Below, piece after piece: positions 31,484 to 41,663 of a stretch of 47,501 bases of DNA (position 1 is the stretch's first letter; every line of letters starts with the position of its first letter). This stretch comes from Candidatus Rokuibacteriota bacterium (GTDB lineage: Bacteria; Methylomirabilota; Methylomirabilia; Rokubacteriales; CSP1-6): positions 1 to 47,501 of the forward strand of contig QHSZ01000068.1 in assembly GCA_003220595.1 (NCBI GenBank), read 5' to 3'. The position numbers and the translations under genes were made by a program. The notes under the pieces are model-generated. The model saw nothing but the letters and a program-made list of their open reading frames with translations. It was not told where the DNA came from and made no database searches.

Positions 31484-32815
31484 ATGAACCGAGAGTTGAT
31501 CAATGTCATCGAGCAGATCGGGCGCGAGAAGGGGATCGACAAGGAGATCCTCTTTGAGGCGCTGGAGTCTGCCCTGCTCTCGGCCTCGCGCAAGACACTC
31601 GGTCCGGCCGAGAACGTCCGGATGCACATCGACCGCAAGAGCGGCGACCTCCGCGTGTACTGCCGCAAGAAGGTCGTCGGCGAAGTCACCGACGACAAGT
31701 TCGAGATCAGCCTGGAGGACGCGAAAGCCCTGAACAAGGACGCCGAGCTCGACGACGAGCTGGAGCTTGAGCAGGAGCGCCCGCCGCAGGACTTCGGGCG
31801 GATCGCGGCCCAGACGGCCAAGCAGGTGATCCTCCAGAAGGTGCGGGATGCGGAGCGTGAGGGGATCTACTCCGAGTTCGCGGGCAAGGAGGGGCAGATC
31901 TTGCGCGGGGTGGTCCATCGCATCGAGAAGCGCAACGTGATCCTCGAGATCGGCAAGGCGGAGGCGATCCTGCCGGAGCGCGAGCAGATCCCCGGCGAGC
32001 GCTACAACCCCGGCGACCGGATCCGCGCGTACGTGCTCGAGGTGCGCCGGACCGCGAAGGGGCCGCAGATCTCGCTCTCGCGCACGCACCCGGGGTACCT
32101 CGCCCGGCTGTTCGAGACGGAGATCCCCGAGATCCAGGAGGGGATCGTCCTCGTGAAGGCCACGGCGCGGGAGGCCGGCGAGCGCGCGAAGGTGGCGGTC
32201 GCCTCGACCAAGCGCGACGTCGACCCGATCGGGGCCTGTGTCGGCCTGCGCGGCACCCGGATCCAGGTGATCAGCCGGGAGCTGCGCGGCGAGAAGATCG
32301 ACATCATCGAGTGGTCGCACGACCCGGCCACGTTCGTCGCGCGGGCGCTGTCGCCGGCGAAGGTGTCGTCGGTGACGATCGCCGAGCAGGGCGAGCTCGA
32401 CACTCAGCCCTCGGCGCTCGTCATCGTGCCGGATAATCAGCTCTCGCTGGCGATCGGCAAGAAGGGGCAGAACGCGCGCCTGGCCGCGAAGCTCACGGGC
32501 ATGCGCATCGACATCAAGAGCGAGTCGGAGGTCGAGGCCGAGCGGGCGCCGGTCGCCGACCCGGCCGCGGATCGCGCGGCGCTCGACACGCTCGCCGGGA
32601 TGACGCCCGAGGCGGCGGCGGCGCTCAGCGCCGCGGGGCTCGCGTCACCCGCGGCGGTTGCGAAGGCGGGGCGCGAGAGGCTCGCCGCGATGGCGGAGGT
32701 CGGCGACCGCGCGGAGCAGATCCACGCGGCGGCCGAAGCCTGGGTGGCGCGCAAGACGCCGGTGGCGGACGTCGGTTCCGGCGCGGCACCCGCGGAGCCG
32801 GCGGCCTCGGCATGA
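31484..32815 (+). CDS. nusA: transcription termination/antitermination factor NusA
   Basis: NusA binds RNA polymerase and nascent RNA to modulate pausing, termination and rRNA antitermination. I choose ATG 31484, which gives the usual MNRELINVIEQIGREKGID opening after AGGTGG (31467-31472); a GTG at 31469 adds five residues. Domains in the 443-residue protein are: N-terminal polymerase-binding domain (1-130), S1 (about 132-200, GQILRGVVHRIEKRNVILEIG), KH1 and KH2 (about 205-345, including DPIGACVGLRGTRIQ and LAIGKKGQNARLAAKLTGMRIDI), then one Ala-rich helical repeat of AR2/HhH type (LDTLAGMTPEAAAALSAAGL). Its stop overlaps rnpM by 4 nt. NusA autoregulation could act through the leader terminator at 30931-30957. 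Confidence 0.96.
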   Translation: MNRELINVIEQIGREKGIDKEILFEALESALLSASRKTLGPAENVRMHIDRKSGDLRVYCRKKVVGEVTDDKFEISLEDAKALNKDAELDDELELEQERPPQDFGRIAAQTAKQVILQKVRDAEREGIYSEFAGKEGQILRGVVHRIEKRNVILEIGKAEAILPEREQIPGERYNPGDRIRAYVLEVRRTAKGPQISLSRTHPGYLARLFETEIPEIQEGIVLVKATAREAGERAKVAVASTKRDVDPIGACVGLRGTRIQVISRELRGEKIDIIEWSHDPATFVARALSPAKVSSVTIAEQGELDTQPSALVIVPDNQLSLAIGKKGQNARLAAKLTGMRIDIKSESEVEAERAPVADPAADRAALDTLAGMTPEAAAALSAAGLASPAAVAKAGRERLAAMAEVGDRAEQIHAAAEAWVARKTPVADVGSGAAPAEPAASA

Positions 32816-33066
32816 AGCGCGAGCCCGGGCGCACCTGTCTCGGCTGCCGCCGCGTGCTGCCGCGGCGCGCTCTCGTGCGTCTCGTGCGCGGGGACGATGG
32901 CGTCGTCGTGGCCGATCCGCGTGGCTCGGCGAGGGGACGCGGCGCGTGGGTGTGCCCGGTCGAGGCGTGCTTGGCGCGCGCGCTCCAGCGGGGCCGATTG
33001 AGCCACGCGTTCAGGAAGCCGTGTGACGTCGGCAAGGATGTGCTCGAACTGGCTCGGGGGAGGTGA
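32812..33066 (+). CDS. rnpM: YlxR/RnpM family RNA-binding protein (DUF448)
   Basis: This small protein of 84 residues sits, as usual, between nusA and infB. It carries the DUF448 signature: GRTCLGCRRVLPRRALVRLVR, the strand VVVADPRGSARGRGAWVC, and a C-terminal basic helix (CLARALQRGRLSHAFRK). The two C-rich corners resemble zinc-knuckle positions, though metal binding is not assured. The Bacillus and Clostridioides homologues bind RNase P RNA and modulate it, hence the RnpM name. ATG 32812 overlaps the nusA stop (ATGA). The L7Ae-like ylxQ gene found here in Firmicutes is absent. infB starts 7 bp after the stop. Confidence 0.9.
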   Translation: MKREPGRTCLGCRRVLPRRALVRLVRGDDGVVVADPRGSARGRGAWVCPVEACLARALQRGRLSHAFRKPCDVGKDVLELARGR

Positions 33067-33073
33067 GGGAGCC

Positions 33074-35563
33074 GTGGCGGCGAAGATCAAGCTGATGGAA
33101 CTCGCGAAGGAGCTCGGCGTGACCAGCAAGGAGTTGATGGTCGCGGCCGAGGAGATGGGTCACAAGGGCGTACGCGCCATGAGCCCCCTCGATTCGACGC
33201 TCGCGAACGCGCTGAGACTCAAGCTCGGCAAGGGACGCGACCTCCCCGAGGAGCCGAAGCCGAAACGTGTCGCCAAGCCGAAGGCGCCGGCCGACGCCGT
33301 CGGGGCGATCGACGGTGCGCCGGTCAAGAAGCGGACAACGCGCGGAAAGAAGGGCACCGAGGTCGAGCTGGAGGAGGTGCCCGCCGAGGTCAAGCCCGCC
33401 GCCACGATCGTCAAGCCGAGGCCCGCGGTGCCCACGCCCGACATCGCGCCGGAGACGCCGCCGTTGGTCGTCATTCGCGAGCCTGAAGTCGCGCCCGAGC
33501 CCTCCTCCATCGCGCCCGTCGCCGAACCGCAAACGGCCGTCAAGCCTGCCGCGGCGGCCGCGCCGCCACCCTCGGCGCCGCAGGTGAAGAAACCCGAGCC
33601 CAAGATCGTGCCCTTCCGGCCCCTCGAACGCCCGGCGCAGCCGGCGTCGGCGTCGCGACCGTTGCGGCAGCCCACGCCGCGCCCCGCGGCGCCTCCGGCC
33701 GCGGCGAGACCCCAGCAGCCCGCAGCGCCCGCCGCGCCGGCGGCCCCGGTCGCACCGGCCCGTCCAGCCGCGGCGGCGACCGTCATCGAGGCGGCGCCCG
33801 CGCCGCCGGCCGAGGTCAAGCGTGAGCTGATCCGCGTGCCCGAATCGGTCACCGTCGGCGAGCTCGCCGAGAAGATGCGGCGCAAATCGGGCGAGGTCAT
33901 CAAGACCCTGCTCGAGCTCGGCGTGATGGCGACGGTGAACGAGCTGCTCGATGCGACCGCCGCGAAGCTCGTGGCCGACAAGTTCAGCTTCGACGTCGAG
34001 ATCCGCTCGGTCGAGGGCGAGGTGCTCGACGAGGAAGACTCCGATCCGGCGCAGCTGAAGCTGCGCCCGCCCGTCGTCACCGTCATGGGCCACGTCGACC
34101 ACGGCAAGACGTCCCTGCTCGACGCGATCCGGAAGGCGCGCGTCGCCGAGAAGGAATTCGGCGGAATCACGCAGCATATCGGGGCCTACCAGGTGGAGAC
34201 CCGGCACGGCAAGGTCACGTTCCTCGACACGCCGGGCCACGAGGCGTTCACGGCGATGCGCGCCCGCGGGGCCCAGGCGACCGATATCGTCATCCTCGTC
34301 GTCGCGGCCGACGACGGGGTCATGCCTCAGACCGTCGAGGCCATCAACCATGCCCGCGCGGCCAACGTGCCGATCGTCGTCGCCGTGAACAAGGTCGACA
34401 AGCCCGAGGCCGACCCCGAGCGCGTCAAGCGCGAGCTGGCCAACCACGCGCTCGTCCCCGAGGAGTGGGGCGGCCAGACGATCTACGTGCCGACGTCCGC
34501 GAAAAAGGGGACGGGTATCGATCAGCTCCTCGAGATGACCGCGCTCCAGTCGGAGATCCTCGAGTTGAAGGCGAACCCGACGCGCGCGGCGAAGGGCGTG
34601 ATCATCGAGAGCCGGCTCGATCGCGGGCGCGGCCCGGTCGCGACGGTGCTCATCCAGAACGGAACGCTCAAGGAGGGTGACGCGGTGGTCGTCGGCGCCC
34701 ACTCGGGGCGGATCCGCGCCCTGATCGACCCGAGCGGCAAGAAGGTCAAGAGCGCGGGCCCGTCCGACCCGGTCGAGATCCAGGGTCTCTCCGGCGTGCC
34801 CTCGGCGGGGGACGTTCTGGTGGCGGTGTCCGACGAGCGCAAGGCGCGGCAGATCGCGACCATGCGCCAGGATCGCGAGAAGGCGAAGGGGAAGGCATCG
34901 ACGCGGATCACGCTCGAGGGGCTCCAGAAGCAGATCCAGACCGGCGAGGTGAAGGAGCTCCGCCTCATCCTCAAGGCCGACGTGCAGGGCTCCGTCGAGG
35001 CGCTGGCCGAGGCGCTCGAGCGCCTCTCGACCGACGAGGTCAAGCTGAAGGTCATCCACAGCTCGGTCGGCGCCATCAACGAGAGCGACGTCATGCTGGC
35101 CTCGGCGTCGAACGCGGTCGTCATCGGCTTCAACGTGAAACCCGAGGCGAAGGCCGTCACGCAGGCGCAGGCCAACGGAGTGGACGTCCGGACCTACAAC
35201 GTCATCTACGAGGCGATCAACGACCTCCGGGCGGCGCTGGCCGGCATGCTCGCGCCCGAGATCCGCGAGACCGCGCTCGGCCGTGCGCAGGTGCGGCAGA
35301 TCTTCGTGATCTCGAAGCTCGGCCCGATCTGCGGCTCGTACGTCGCCGAGGGCAAGATCACCCGGGCGGCCAAAGTCCGGGTGCGGCGCGGCGACGAAGT
35401 GGTGGGCACGGGCACGGTCGGCTCGCTCAAACGCTTCAAGGACGACGTCCGCGAGGTGCTGGCCGGCCTCGAGTGCGGAATCGGCGTCGACGGGGTGAGC
35501 GGAGTCCAGCCGGGCGACATCCTCGAGCTCTACACGGTCGAGGAGGTGGCGCGCACGCTCTAG
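33074..35563 (+). CDS. infB: translation initiation factor IF-2
   Basis: IF-2 is the GTPase that places initiator tRNA on the ribosome. I start at GTG 33074 after GGGGGAGG (33056-33063); the product has 829 residues. It opens with an IF2_N domain ([19 protein letters not shown]), then a long Pro/Ala/Lys linker (about 60-245), a second IF2_N-like domain ([29 protein letters not shown]), and the G domain from about 335: [27 protein letters not shown] and [14 protein letters not shown], then [13 protein letters not shown]. Domains II-IV follow to the end ([34 protein letters not shown]). All motifs are intact. The DUF503 gene starts 24 bp downstream. Confidence 0.97.
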   Translation: MAAKIKLMELAKELGVTSKELMVAAEEMGHKGVRAMSPLDSTLANALRLKLGKGRDLPEEPKPKRVAKPKAPADAVGAIDGAPVKKRTTRGKKGTEVELEEVPAEVKPAATIVKPRPAVPTPDIAPETPPLVVIREPEVAPEPSSIAPVAEPQTAVKPAAAAAPPPSAPQVKKPEPKIVPFRPLERPAQPASASRPLRQPTPRPAAPPAAARPQQPAAPAAPAAPVAPARPAAAATVIEAAPAPPAEVKRELIRVPESVTVGELAEKMRRKSGEVIKTLLELGVMATVNELLDATAAKLVADKFSFDVEIRSVEGEVLDEEDSDPAQLKLRPPVVTVMGHVDHGKTSLLDAIRKARVAEKEFGGITQHIGAYQVETRHGKVTFLDTPGHEAFTAMRARGAQATDIVILVVAADDGVMPQTVEAINHARAANVPIVVAVNKVDKPEADPERVKRELANHALVPEEWGGQTIYVPTSAKKGTGIDQLLEMTALQSEILELKANPTRAAKGVIIESRLDRGRGPVATVLIQNGTLKEGDAVVVGAHSGRIRALIDPSGKKVKSAGPSDPVEIQGLSGVPSAGDVLVAVSDERKARQIATMRQDREKAKGKASTRITLEGLQKQIQTGEVKELRLILKADVQGSVEALAEALERLSTDEVKLKVIHSSVGAINESDVMLASASNAVVIGFNVKPEAKAVTQAQANGVDVRTYNVIYEAINDLRAALAGMLAPEIRETALGRAQVRQIFVISKLGPICGSYVAEGKITRAAKVRVRRGDEVVGTGTVGSLKRFKDDVREVLAGLECGIGVDGVSGVQPGDILELYTVEEVARTL

Positions 35564-35587
35564 GGGGCGTCCGCGTCGGAGGCTGCC

Positions 35588-35878
35588 GTGGCGACGGCGC
35601 GCGTCGCGCTGGGGATGGTCGAGCTTCACCTCCCGGACGTCGGCTCGCTCAAGGGCAAGCGACACGTCCTGAAGGGCCTCAAGGAGAGGGTGCGCGCCCG
35701 CTTCGAGGTGTCCGTCGCCGAGGTGGACCATCAGGATATCTGGCAGCGCGCCACGCTCGCCGTCGCGTACGTCTCCGCCGACGGCCGGCACGCCAACGAA
35801 GTCGTCTCCAAGGCGATGGACTACATCGAGGACAACGTCGAGGGCCGCGTCATCGAGACCTTCGTGGAGATCCTCTGA
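35588..35878 (+). CDS. DUF503 (YlxP-like) small protein
   Basis: This 96-residue protein has the DUF503 signature: an N-terminal strand VALGMVELHLPDVGSLKGKRHVLKGLKERVRARF, the EVDHQDIWQRATLAVAYVS strand pair, and a C-terminal helix SKAMDYIEDNV. Homologues lie between infB and rbfA in many bacteria, including YlxP of Bacillus; they are linked to ribosome biogenesis by position, but molecular role is unsettled. The start is GTG 35588, following GGAGG at 35579-35583 closely; no other in-frame start fits. Its stop shares one base with rbfA (TGATG). Confidence 0.92.
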   Translation: MATARVALGMVELHLPDVGSLKGKRHVLKGLKERVRARFEVSVAEVDHQDIWQRATLAVAYVSADGRHANEVVSKAMDYIEDNVEGRVIETFVEIL

Positions 35879-36231
35879 TGCAGGGCAAGCGACTCGACCG
35901 CGTCAACCAGCTCATCAAGGAGGAGATCTCCATCCTGCTGCAGCGGGAGCTCAAGGACCCACGCCTCGGCTTCGTCACCGTCACCCAGGTGGATACGGCG
36001 AAGGACCTCTCGCGGGCCAAGGTCTTCGTCTCGGTGCTGGGCGACGACGGGCAGTGGGCGGCCTCGCTCACGGCCCTCGGGAGCGCCCGCGGCTTTATCC
36101 GCAACTGGCTCCGGCATCACCTCGAGCTCCGCGTCACGCCCGAGCTGGACTTCCGTCCCGACCACTCGATGGAGCACGCGGCGCGCATCCAGGCGCTGCT
36201 CCGGGACCTGGACGCCGGATCCGGCTCGTGA
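35878..36231 (+). CDS. rbfA: ribosome-binding factor A
   Basis: RbfA binds immature 30S subunits and aids processing of 16S rRNA ends. The 117-residue protein has its normal single KH-like domain: RLDRVNQLIKEEISILLQRELKDPRLGFVTVTQVDTAKDLSRAKVFVSVLG, a helix SARGFIRNWLRHHLELRVTPELDF, and DHSMEHAARIQALLRDL. The ATG shares a base with the DUF503 stop and lies after GGAG at 35867-35870. The stop overlaps nrnA by 4 nt (GTGA). The operon order infB-DUF503-rbfA-nrnA-truB-ribF is common. Confidence 0.95.
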   Translation: MQGKRLDRVNQLIKEEISILLQRELKDPRLGFVTVTQVDTAKDLSRAKVFVSVLGDDGQWAASLTALGSARGFIRNWLRHHLELRVTPELDFRPDHSMEHAARIQALLRDLDAGSGS

Positions 36232-37235
36232 GCGGGGGTGTCGAGCACCGGGGGTCGACGCCCGCGGAGGCGGTGCTCGCCCCCTTCCGGAAGGACGGCG
36301 GGCGAGCGCTCATGCTGGGGCACGTCCATCCGGACGCCGACGTGCTCGGCACGCTCCTGGCGCTCGGCCTCGCCCTCGAGGGCCGGGGCTGGAGCGTGGC
36401 GTACGGCGGCCCGCACGCCGCGCCGGGAGCGCTCGGCTTCCTGCCCGGCATCGAGCGCTACGGGCGCCTCGCCGAGGTCGGCGGCCCCTTCGACGTCGCC
36501 GTGCTGACCGACTGCCCGAACCCCCAGCGTACCGAGGGGCTCATCGACCAGGCCCGCCGGGCCGCCCGGCTCATCGTGAACATTGACCACCACCCGGACA
36601 ACCGCCGCTACGCCGACGTGAACTGGCTCGACGTCGAGGCGGCGGCCACGGGTGAGATGGTCTACGAGCTCCTCGAGGCCCTCGGCGCCCCGCTGACGCC
36701 GCCGATCGCCACGAACCTCTTCACCGCCATCCACACGGACACGGGCTCCTTCCGCTACTCGAACGTGACGGCGCGCACGTTCCGGACGGCGGCCGCGCTC
36801 GTCGCCGCAGGCGCCGAGCCTGCGCTCGTCTCGGAGAGCCTCTACGAGCGCCGCGCGCCCGATGCGCTGCGCTGGCTCGGCGAGTCGCTCGCGCGCGTCG
36901 AGGTGAGCGACGCCGGGCGGCTCGCGTGGCTCGCCCTGCCGGCCGGAGCGGTGCCGGAGACGTTCGTCGAGTCCGAGGAGCTCGTGAACTATCCGCGCTC
37001 GATCGCGACGGTGCGCGTGGCGTGCCTCTTCCGCGAGCGCGGCGGCGAGGTGAAGGTGAGCCTCCGCGGCAAGGGCGACGTGGACGTCCAGCGGATCGCG
37101 GCGCAGTTCGGTGGCGGCGGTCATCGCAGCGCGGCCGGCTGCACGGTGCCGGGGCCGGTGGCCGCGGCGATGCGGGCCGTGCTCGCGGCGGCGCGGGCGG
37201 CGCTTGCCGAGGCGCGGCCGGGCGCCCCGCGATGA
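36228..37235 (+). CDS. nrnA: DHH-family bifunctional oligoribonuclease / pAp phosphatase
   Basis: NrnA-type enzymes degrade very short RNAs and dephosphorylate pAp, linking RNA turnover to sulfate assimilation. The 335-residue protein starts at GTG 36228, overlapping rbfA by 4 nt. It has the DHH-domain metal motifs: GHVHPDADVLGTLLAL (His32, His34, Asp36, Asp38), DVAVLTDCPNPQR, NIDHHPDN as the DHH signature, and a GSFRYSNVTARTF segment. The DHHA1 domain is at the C-terminus with FGGGGHRSAAGCTV, which binds substrate phosphate. The usual early GHxxPDGD is here GHVHPDADV. No canonical orn gene is visible. Confidence 0.92.
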   Translation: MSGGVEHRGSTPAEAVLAPFRKDGGRALMLGHVHPDADVLGTLLALGLALEGRGWSVAYGGPHAAPGALGFLPGIERYGRLAEVGGPFDVAVLTDCPNPQRTEGLIDQARRAARLIVNIDHHPDNRRYADVNWLDVEAAATGEMVYELLEALGAPLTPPIATNLFTAIHTDTGSFRYSNVTARTFRTAAALVAAGAEPALVSESLYERRAPDALRWLGESLARVEVSDAGRLAWLALPAGAVPETFVESEELVNYPRSIATVRVACLFRERGGEVKVSLRGKGDVDVQRIAAQFGGGGHRSAAGCTVPGPVAAAMRAVLAAARAALAEARPGAPR

Positions 37236-38164
37236 GCGGGATCAGCGTCGACGCCGGCGTGCTCGTCGTGGACAAGGCGCCAGGCGTGACCTCGTTCGAC
37301 GCGGTCACTCTGGTGCGCCGGCGGCTCGGCCTGCGCCGCGTCGGCCACGCGGGCACCCTCGATCCCGCGGCGACGGGCGTGCTGCCGATCCTGCTCGGTG
37401 AGGCGACGAAGCTCACGCCCTATCTCATGGACCAAGAGAAGGAGTACGTTGCAACCGTCCGCTTCGGCCTGACCACCGACACCCAGGACGTCGGCGGCCG
37501 CGTCCTATCGGAAACCCCGGTGCCGTCGCTCGCGCGGCGGGAGCTCGAGGACGCCTGCCGGCCGTTCGTGGGACGCGTTAAGCAGGTGCCGCCGATGTAC
37601 TCCGCGGTCCACCACGAGGGGCGGCGGCTCTACGAGTTGGCGCGCCAGGGCATCGACGTGGAGCGCGAGCCGCGCGAGGTGTTCGTGCGCTCGATCGCGG
37701 TGGAGGAGGTGGCGTCCCCGCGCGCCACGCTCCGTGTCGTCTGCGGCAAGGGGACGTACGTGCGCGTCCTCGCCGCCGACCTCGGCGCGGCGCTCGGCTA
37801 CGGCGGGGCCGTCGAGCGTCTGAGCCGCGCGCGCGTCGGGCCCTTCACGCTCGCCGACGCCGTCGCCTGGGCGGATCTCGCGACGGCTGAGCGCCAGGCG
37901 CTGTCGGCGCGCGTGAAACGCCCGGAAGCCGCGTTGGCCGACTGGCCCGCCGTGACGCTGGACGAGCCGGCCGCGACGGCGTTCGCGCACGGGCGGGCCG
38001 TCGGGGTGACACCCGCGCAGGCGACTGGAGACCGCTACGTCCGTGTGCACGACGCCGCCGGCGCGCTCGTCGGCGTGGGCGCCCTCGCGGCCGCCGGGCA
38101 CCAGGTGAGGCCGGTTCGGATTCTGCATGCGGATCGTCCGGGGACTCGAGTCCTACCCTCCTGA
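37232..38164 (+). CDS. truB: tRNA pseudouridine(55) synthase
   Basis: TruB makes pseudouridine 55 in the T loop of tRNAs and also helps tRNA fold. The 310-residue protein starts at ATG 37232 (ATGA overlap). It shows GVLVVDKAPGVTSFDAVTLVRR, HAGTLDPAATGVLPILLGEATKL with the catalytic Asp, EYVATVRFGLTTDTQDVGG, KQVPPMYSAVHHEGRRLYELARQG, and VCGKGTYVRVLAADLG. A C-terminal PUA-like region follows (AFAHGRAVGVTP, DRYVRVHDAAGALVGVGAL). Its last 38 nt are shared with ribF in another frame, an unusually long overlap for this operon. Confidence 0.95.
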   Translation: MSGISVDAGVLVVDKAPGVTSFDAVTLVRRRLGLRRVGHAGTLDPAATGVLPILLGEATKLTPYLMDQEKEYVATVRFGLTTDTQDVGGRVLSETPVPSLARRELEDACRPFVGRVKQVPPMYSAVHHEGRRLYELARQGIDVEREPREVFVRSIAVEEVASPRATLRVVCGKGTYVRVLAADLGAALGYGGAVERLSRARVGPFTLADAVAWADLATAERQALSARVKRPEAALADWPAVTLDEPAATAFAHGRAVGVTPAQATGDRYVRVHDAAGALVGVGALAAAGHQVRPVRILHADRPGTRVLPS

Positions 38165-39044
38165 CGCCGGCGAGAGCGCCGTCGCGCTCGGCGTCTTCGA
38201 CGGCATCCATCTCGGCCACCGCGCGATCCTCACGACCGCCGTGGGCGAGGCGCGGCGGCACGGGCTCATGGCGCTCGCCTGTACGTTCGACCCGCACCCG
38301 CTCGAGGTGCTCCAGCCCGCGCGGGCGCCCCTCCCGCTGACGAGCCTCGAGGAGCGGCTCGCGCTCATCGCCGAGACGGGCATCGACGCGACCGTCGTCG
38401 TGGCCTTCACGCGGGACGTGGCGGCGATGGAGCCCGAGACGTTCGTGCGCGACGTGCTCGTCGGGAGGCTCAAGGCGCGCGCCATCGTGGTCGGCTTCAA
38501 CCACCGCTTCGGCCGCGGCGCGCGCGGCGACGCGGAGCTGCTCGAGACGCTGGGCGTCCGGCTCGGCTTCCGCGCCCACGTGGTGGCCCCCCTCGTGGTG
38601 GATGGAATCCCGGTCTCCTCGTCGGAGGTCCGGGCGGCCCTCCAGGCCGGCGACGTCGAGCGCGCGGCGCGGTTGCTCGGACGCCTGTACTCGGTGGAGG
38701 GCGAGGTCGTGAGGGGCGCCGGCCGAGGCCGGACCCTCGGCTTTCCCACCGCGAACGTGAAGCCCGACCACCCCGTGGCGCTCCCGGCCGGCGTCTACGT
38801 CTGCCAGGCCCTCGCCGGATCTGAGCGCTACGACGCGGTGCTCAACCTCGGTGTGCGGCCGACGTTCGGCGAGACCGAGCTCCTGGTCGAGGCGCATCTT
38901 TTGGATTTCTCGGGCGATCTCTATGGCCGCCGGCTCAGGCTCGAGTTCCTCCGTCGCCTCAGGGAGGAGCGGAAGTTCCCTGATATCGAGGCGCTCCGGC
39001 GACAAATCGCCCTCGACGTGGCCGCGGCGCGGCAGGGAGGCTGA
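38127..39044 (+). CDS. ribF: bifunctional riboflavin kinase / FAD synthetase
   Basis: RibF phosphorylates riboflavin and then adenylates FMN to FAD. The 305-residue protein begins at ATG 38127, inside truB, because the family opening (SAVALGVFDGIHLGHRAILTTAV) requires it. The N-terminal nucleotidyltransferase domain includes TFDPHPLEVL, the VVGFNHRFGRGARGD segment and SSSEVRAAL. The C-terminal riboflavin kinase domain has VVRGAGRGRTLGFPTANV, GVYVCQA, LNLGVRPTFG, EAHLLDFSGDLYGRRLRLEFL. Lengths are normal. It ends the rimP operon as read here; the next gene, rpsO, has its own promoter-like leader. Confidence 0.95.
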   Translation: MRIVRGLESYPPDAGESAVALGVFDGIHLGHRAILTTAVGEARRHGLMALACTFDPHPLEVLQPARAPLPLTSLEERLALIAETGIDATVVVAFTRDVAAMEPETFVRDVLVGRLKARAIVVGFNHRFGRGARGDAELLETLGVRLGFRAHVVAPLVVDGIPVSSSEVRAALQAGDVERAARLLGRLYSVEGEVVRGAGRGRTLGFPTANVKPDHPVALPAGVYVCQALAGSERYDAVLNLGVRPTFGETELLVEAHLLDFSGDLYGRRLRLEFLRRLREERKFPDIEALRRQIALDVAAARQGG

Positions 39045-39053
39045 GGGCTTTAC

Positions 39054-39082
39054 TTTACTTCCGAGCTACCCCGTGATATCCT
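39054..39082 (+). promoter_or_regulatory. putative promoter of rpsO-pnp, extended -10 type
   Basis: TTTACT (39054-39059) and TATCCT (39077-39082) are 17 bp apart, each matching 4/6 consensus positions, and TGA directly before the -10 gives an extended TGn element. The surrounding leader (39045-39110) is notably A/T-rich for this window. Transcription would begin near 39089, leaving an ~80-nt leader before rpsO. Confidence 0.5.
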
Positions 39083-39141
39083 CCGTATCTGCTCACAACA
39101 AAAGAGCTTTTTGGAACCCGTTCGGGTGGAGCTTGGCTTCC

Positions 39142-39169
39142 CGGAACGTGGCGATTGGAGGAAGTTCCG
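39142..39169 (+). promoter_or_regulatory. rpsO leader hairpin enclosing the Shine-Dalgarno sequence
   Basis: CGGAAC (39142-39147) and GTTCCG (39164-39169) are perfect inverted arms. The loop contains the ribosome site GGAGGAA (39157-39163), and the 3' arm ends at the base before ATG 39170. Just upstream, ACCCGTTCGGGT (39116-39127) forms a second small hairpin. S15 represses its own mRNA through structured leaders in several bacteria; this layout fits such control but is not one of the published structures that I can recognise. Confidence 0.4.
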
Positions 39170-39439
39170 ATGCCGCTCACCGTCGAAAAGAAGAAGAGCT
39201 TGATCGAGCAGTTCCGCGTCCACGAGGGCGACACGGGGTCGCCCGAAGTGCAGATCGCGCTCCTCACGGAGCGCATCAACGGTCTCACCGATCACTTCAA
39301 GCAGCACATCAAGGATCACCACTCCCGACGGGGTCTCCTGATGCTCATCGGCAAGCGCCGGGGCCTTATCGAGTACCTCAAGATCAAGGACGCCGACCGG
39401 TACCGAGTCATCATCGACAAGCTCGGAATCCGCAGGTGA
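39170..39439 (+). CDS. rpsO: 30S ribosomal protein S15
   Basis: S15 binds the central three-way junction of 16S rRNA and forms a bridge to the large subunit. From ATG 39170 it is exactly the usual 89 residues; an ATG at 39155 would sit upstream of the strong GGAGG (39157-39161), so it is rejected. The protein is four helices: [43 protein letters not shown], the [22 protein letters not shown] segment that contacts rRNA, and [15 protein letters not shown]. It stands before pnp with a 70-bp gap, the conserved rpsO-pnp order. Confidence 0.97.
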   Translation: MPLTVEKKKSLIEQFRVHEGDTGSPEVQIALLTERINGLTDHFKQHIKDHHSRRGLLMLIGKRRGLIEYLKIKDADRYRVIIDKLGIRR

Positions 39440-39464
39440 GCGCGGGTTCTCACCCCATGGATTG

Positions 39465-39499
39465 GTCCTCGGACGCAAAGACTCCGGGGGCCCGAGGAC
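39465..39499 (+). promoter_or_regulatory. pnp leader hairpin covering the ribosome-binding site
   Basis: GTCCTCGG (39465-39472) pairs perfectly with CCGAGGAC (39492-39499), and TT/AA extends the stem past one bulged G. The 3' arm contains GAGGA (39494-39498), the apparent ribosome site for pnp (ATG 39510). In E. coli the pnp leader is a double-stranded structure cut by RNase III and then degraded by PNPase as autoregulation. This hairpin occupies the same place, but the mechanism here is inferred. Confidence 0.45.
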
Positions 39500-39509
39500 A
39501 ATCGTCACG

Positions 39510-41651
<2,142 letters not shown>

Positions 41652-41663
41652 AAGGCGGTACCC

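Noticed and set aside
33011-35791. Very long open frame on the minus strand opposite infB
   Set aside because: Low-complexity, Arg/Asp/His-rich translation with no family resemblance. It mirrors the codon bias of the real gene in GC-rich DNA; infB itself has all its motifs.
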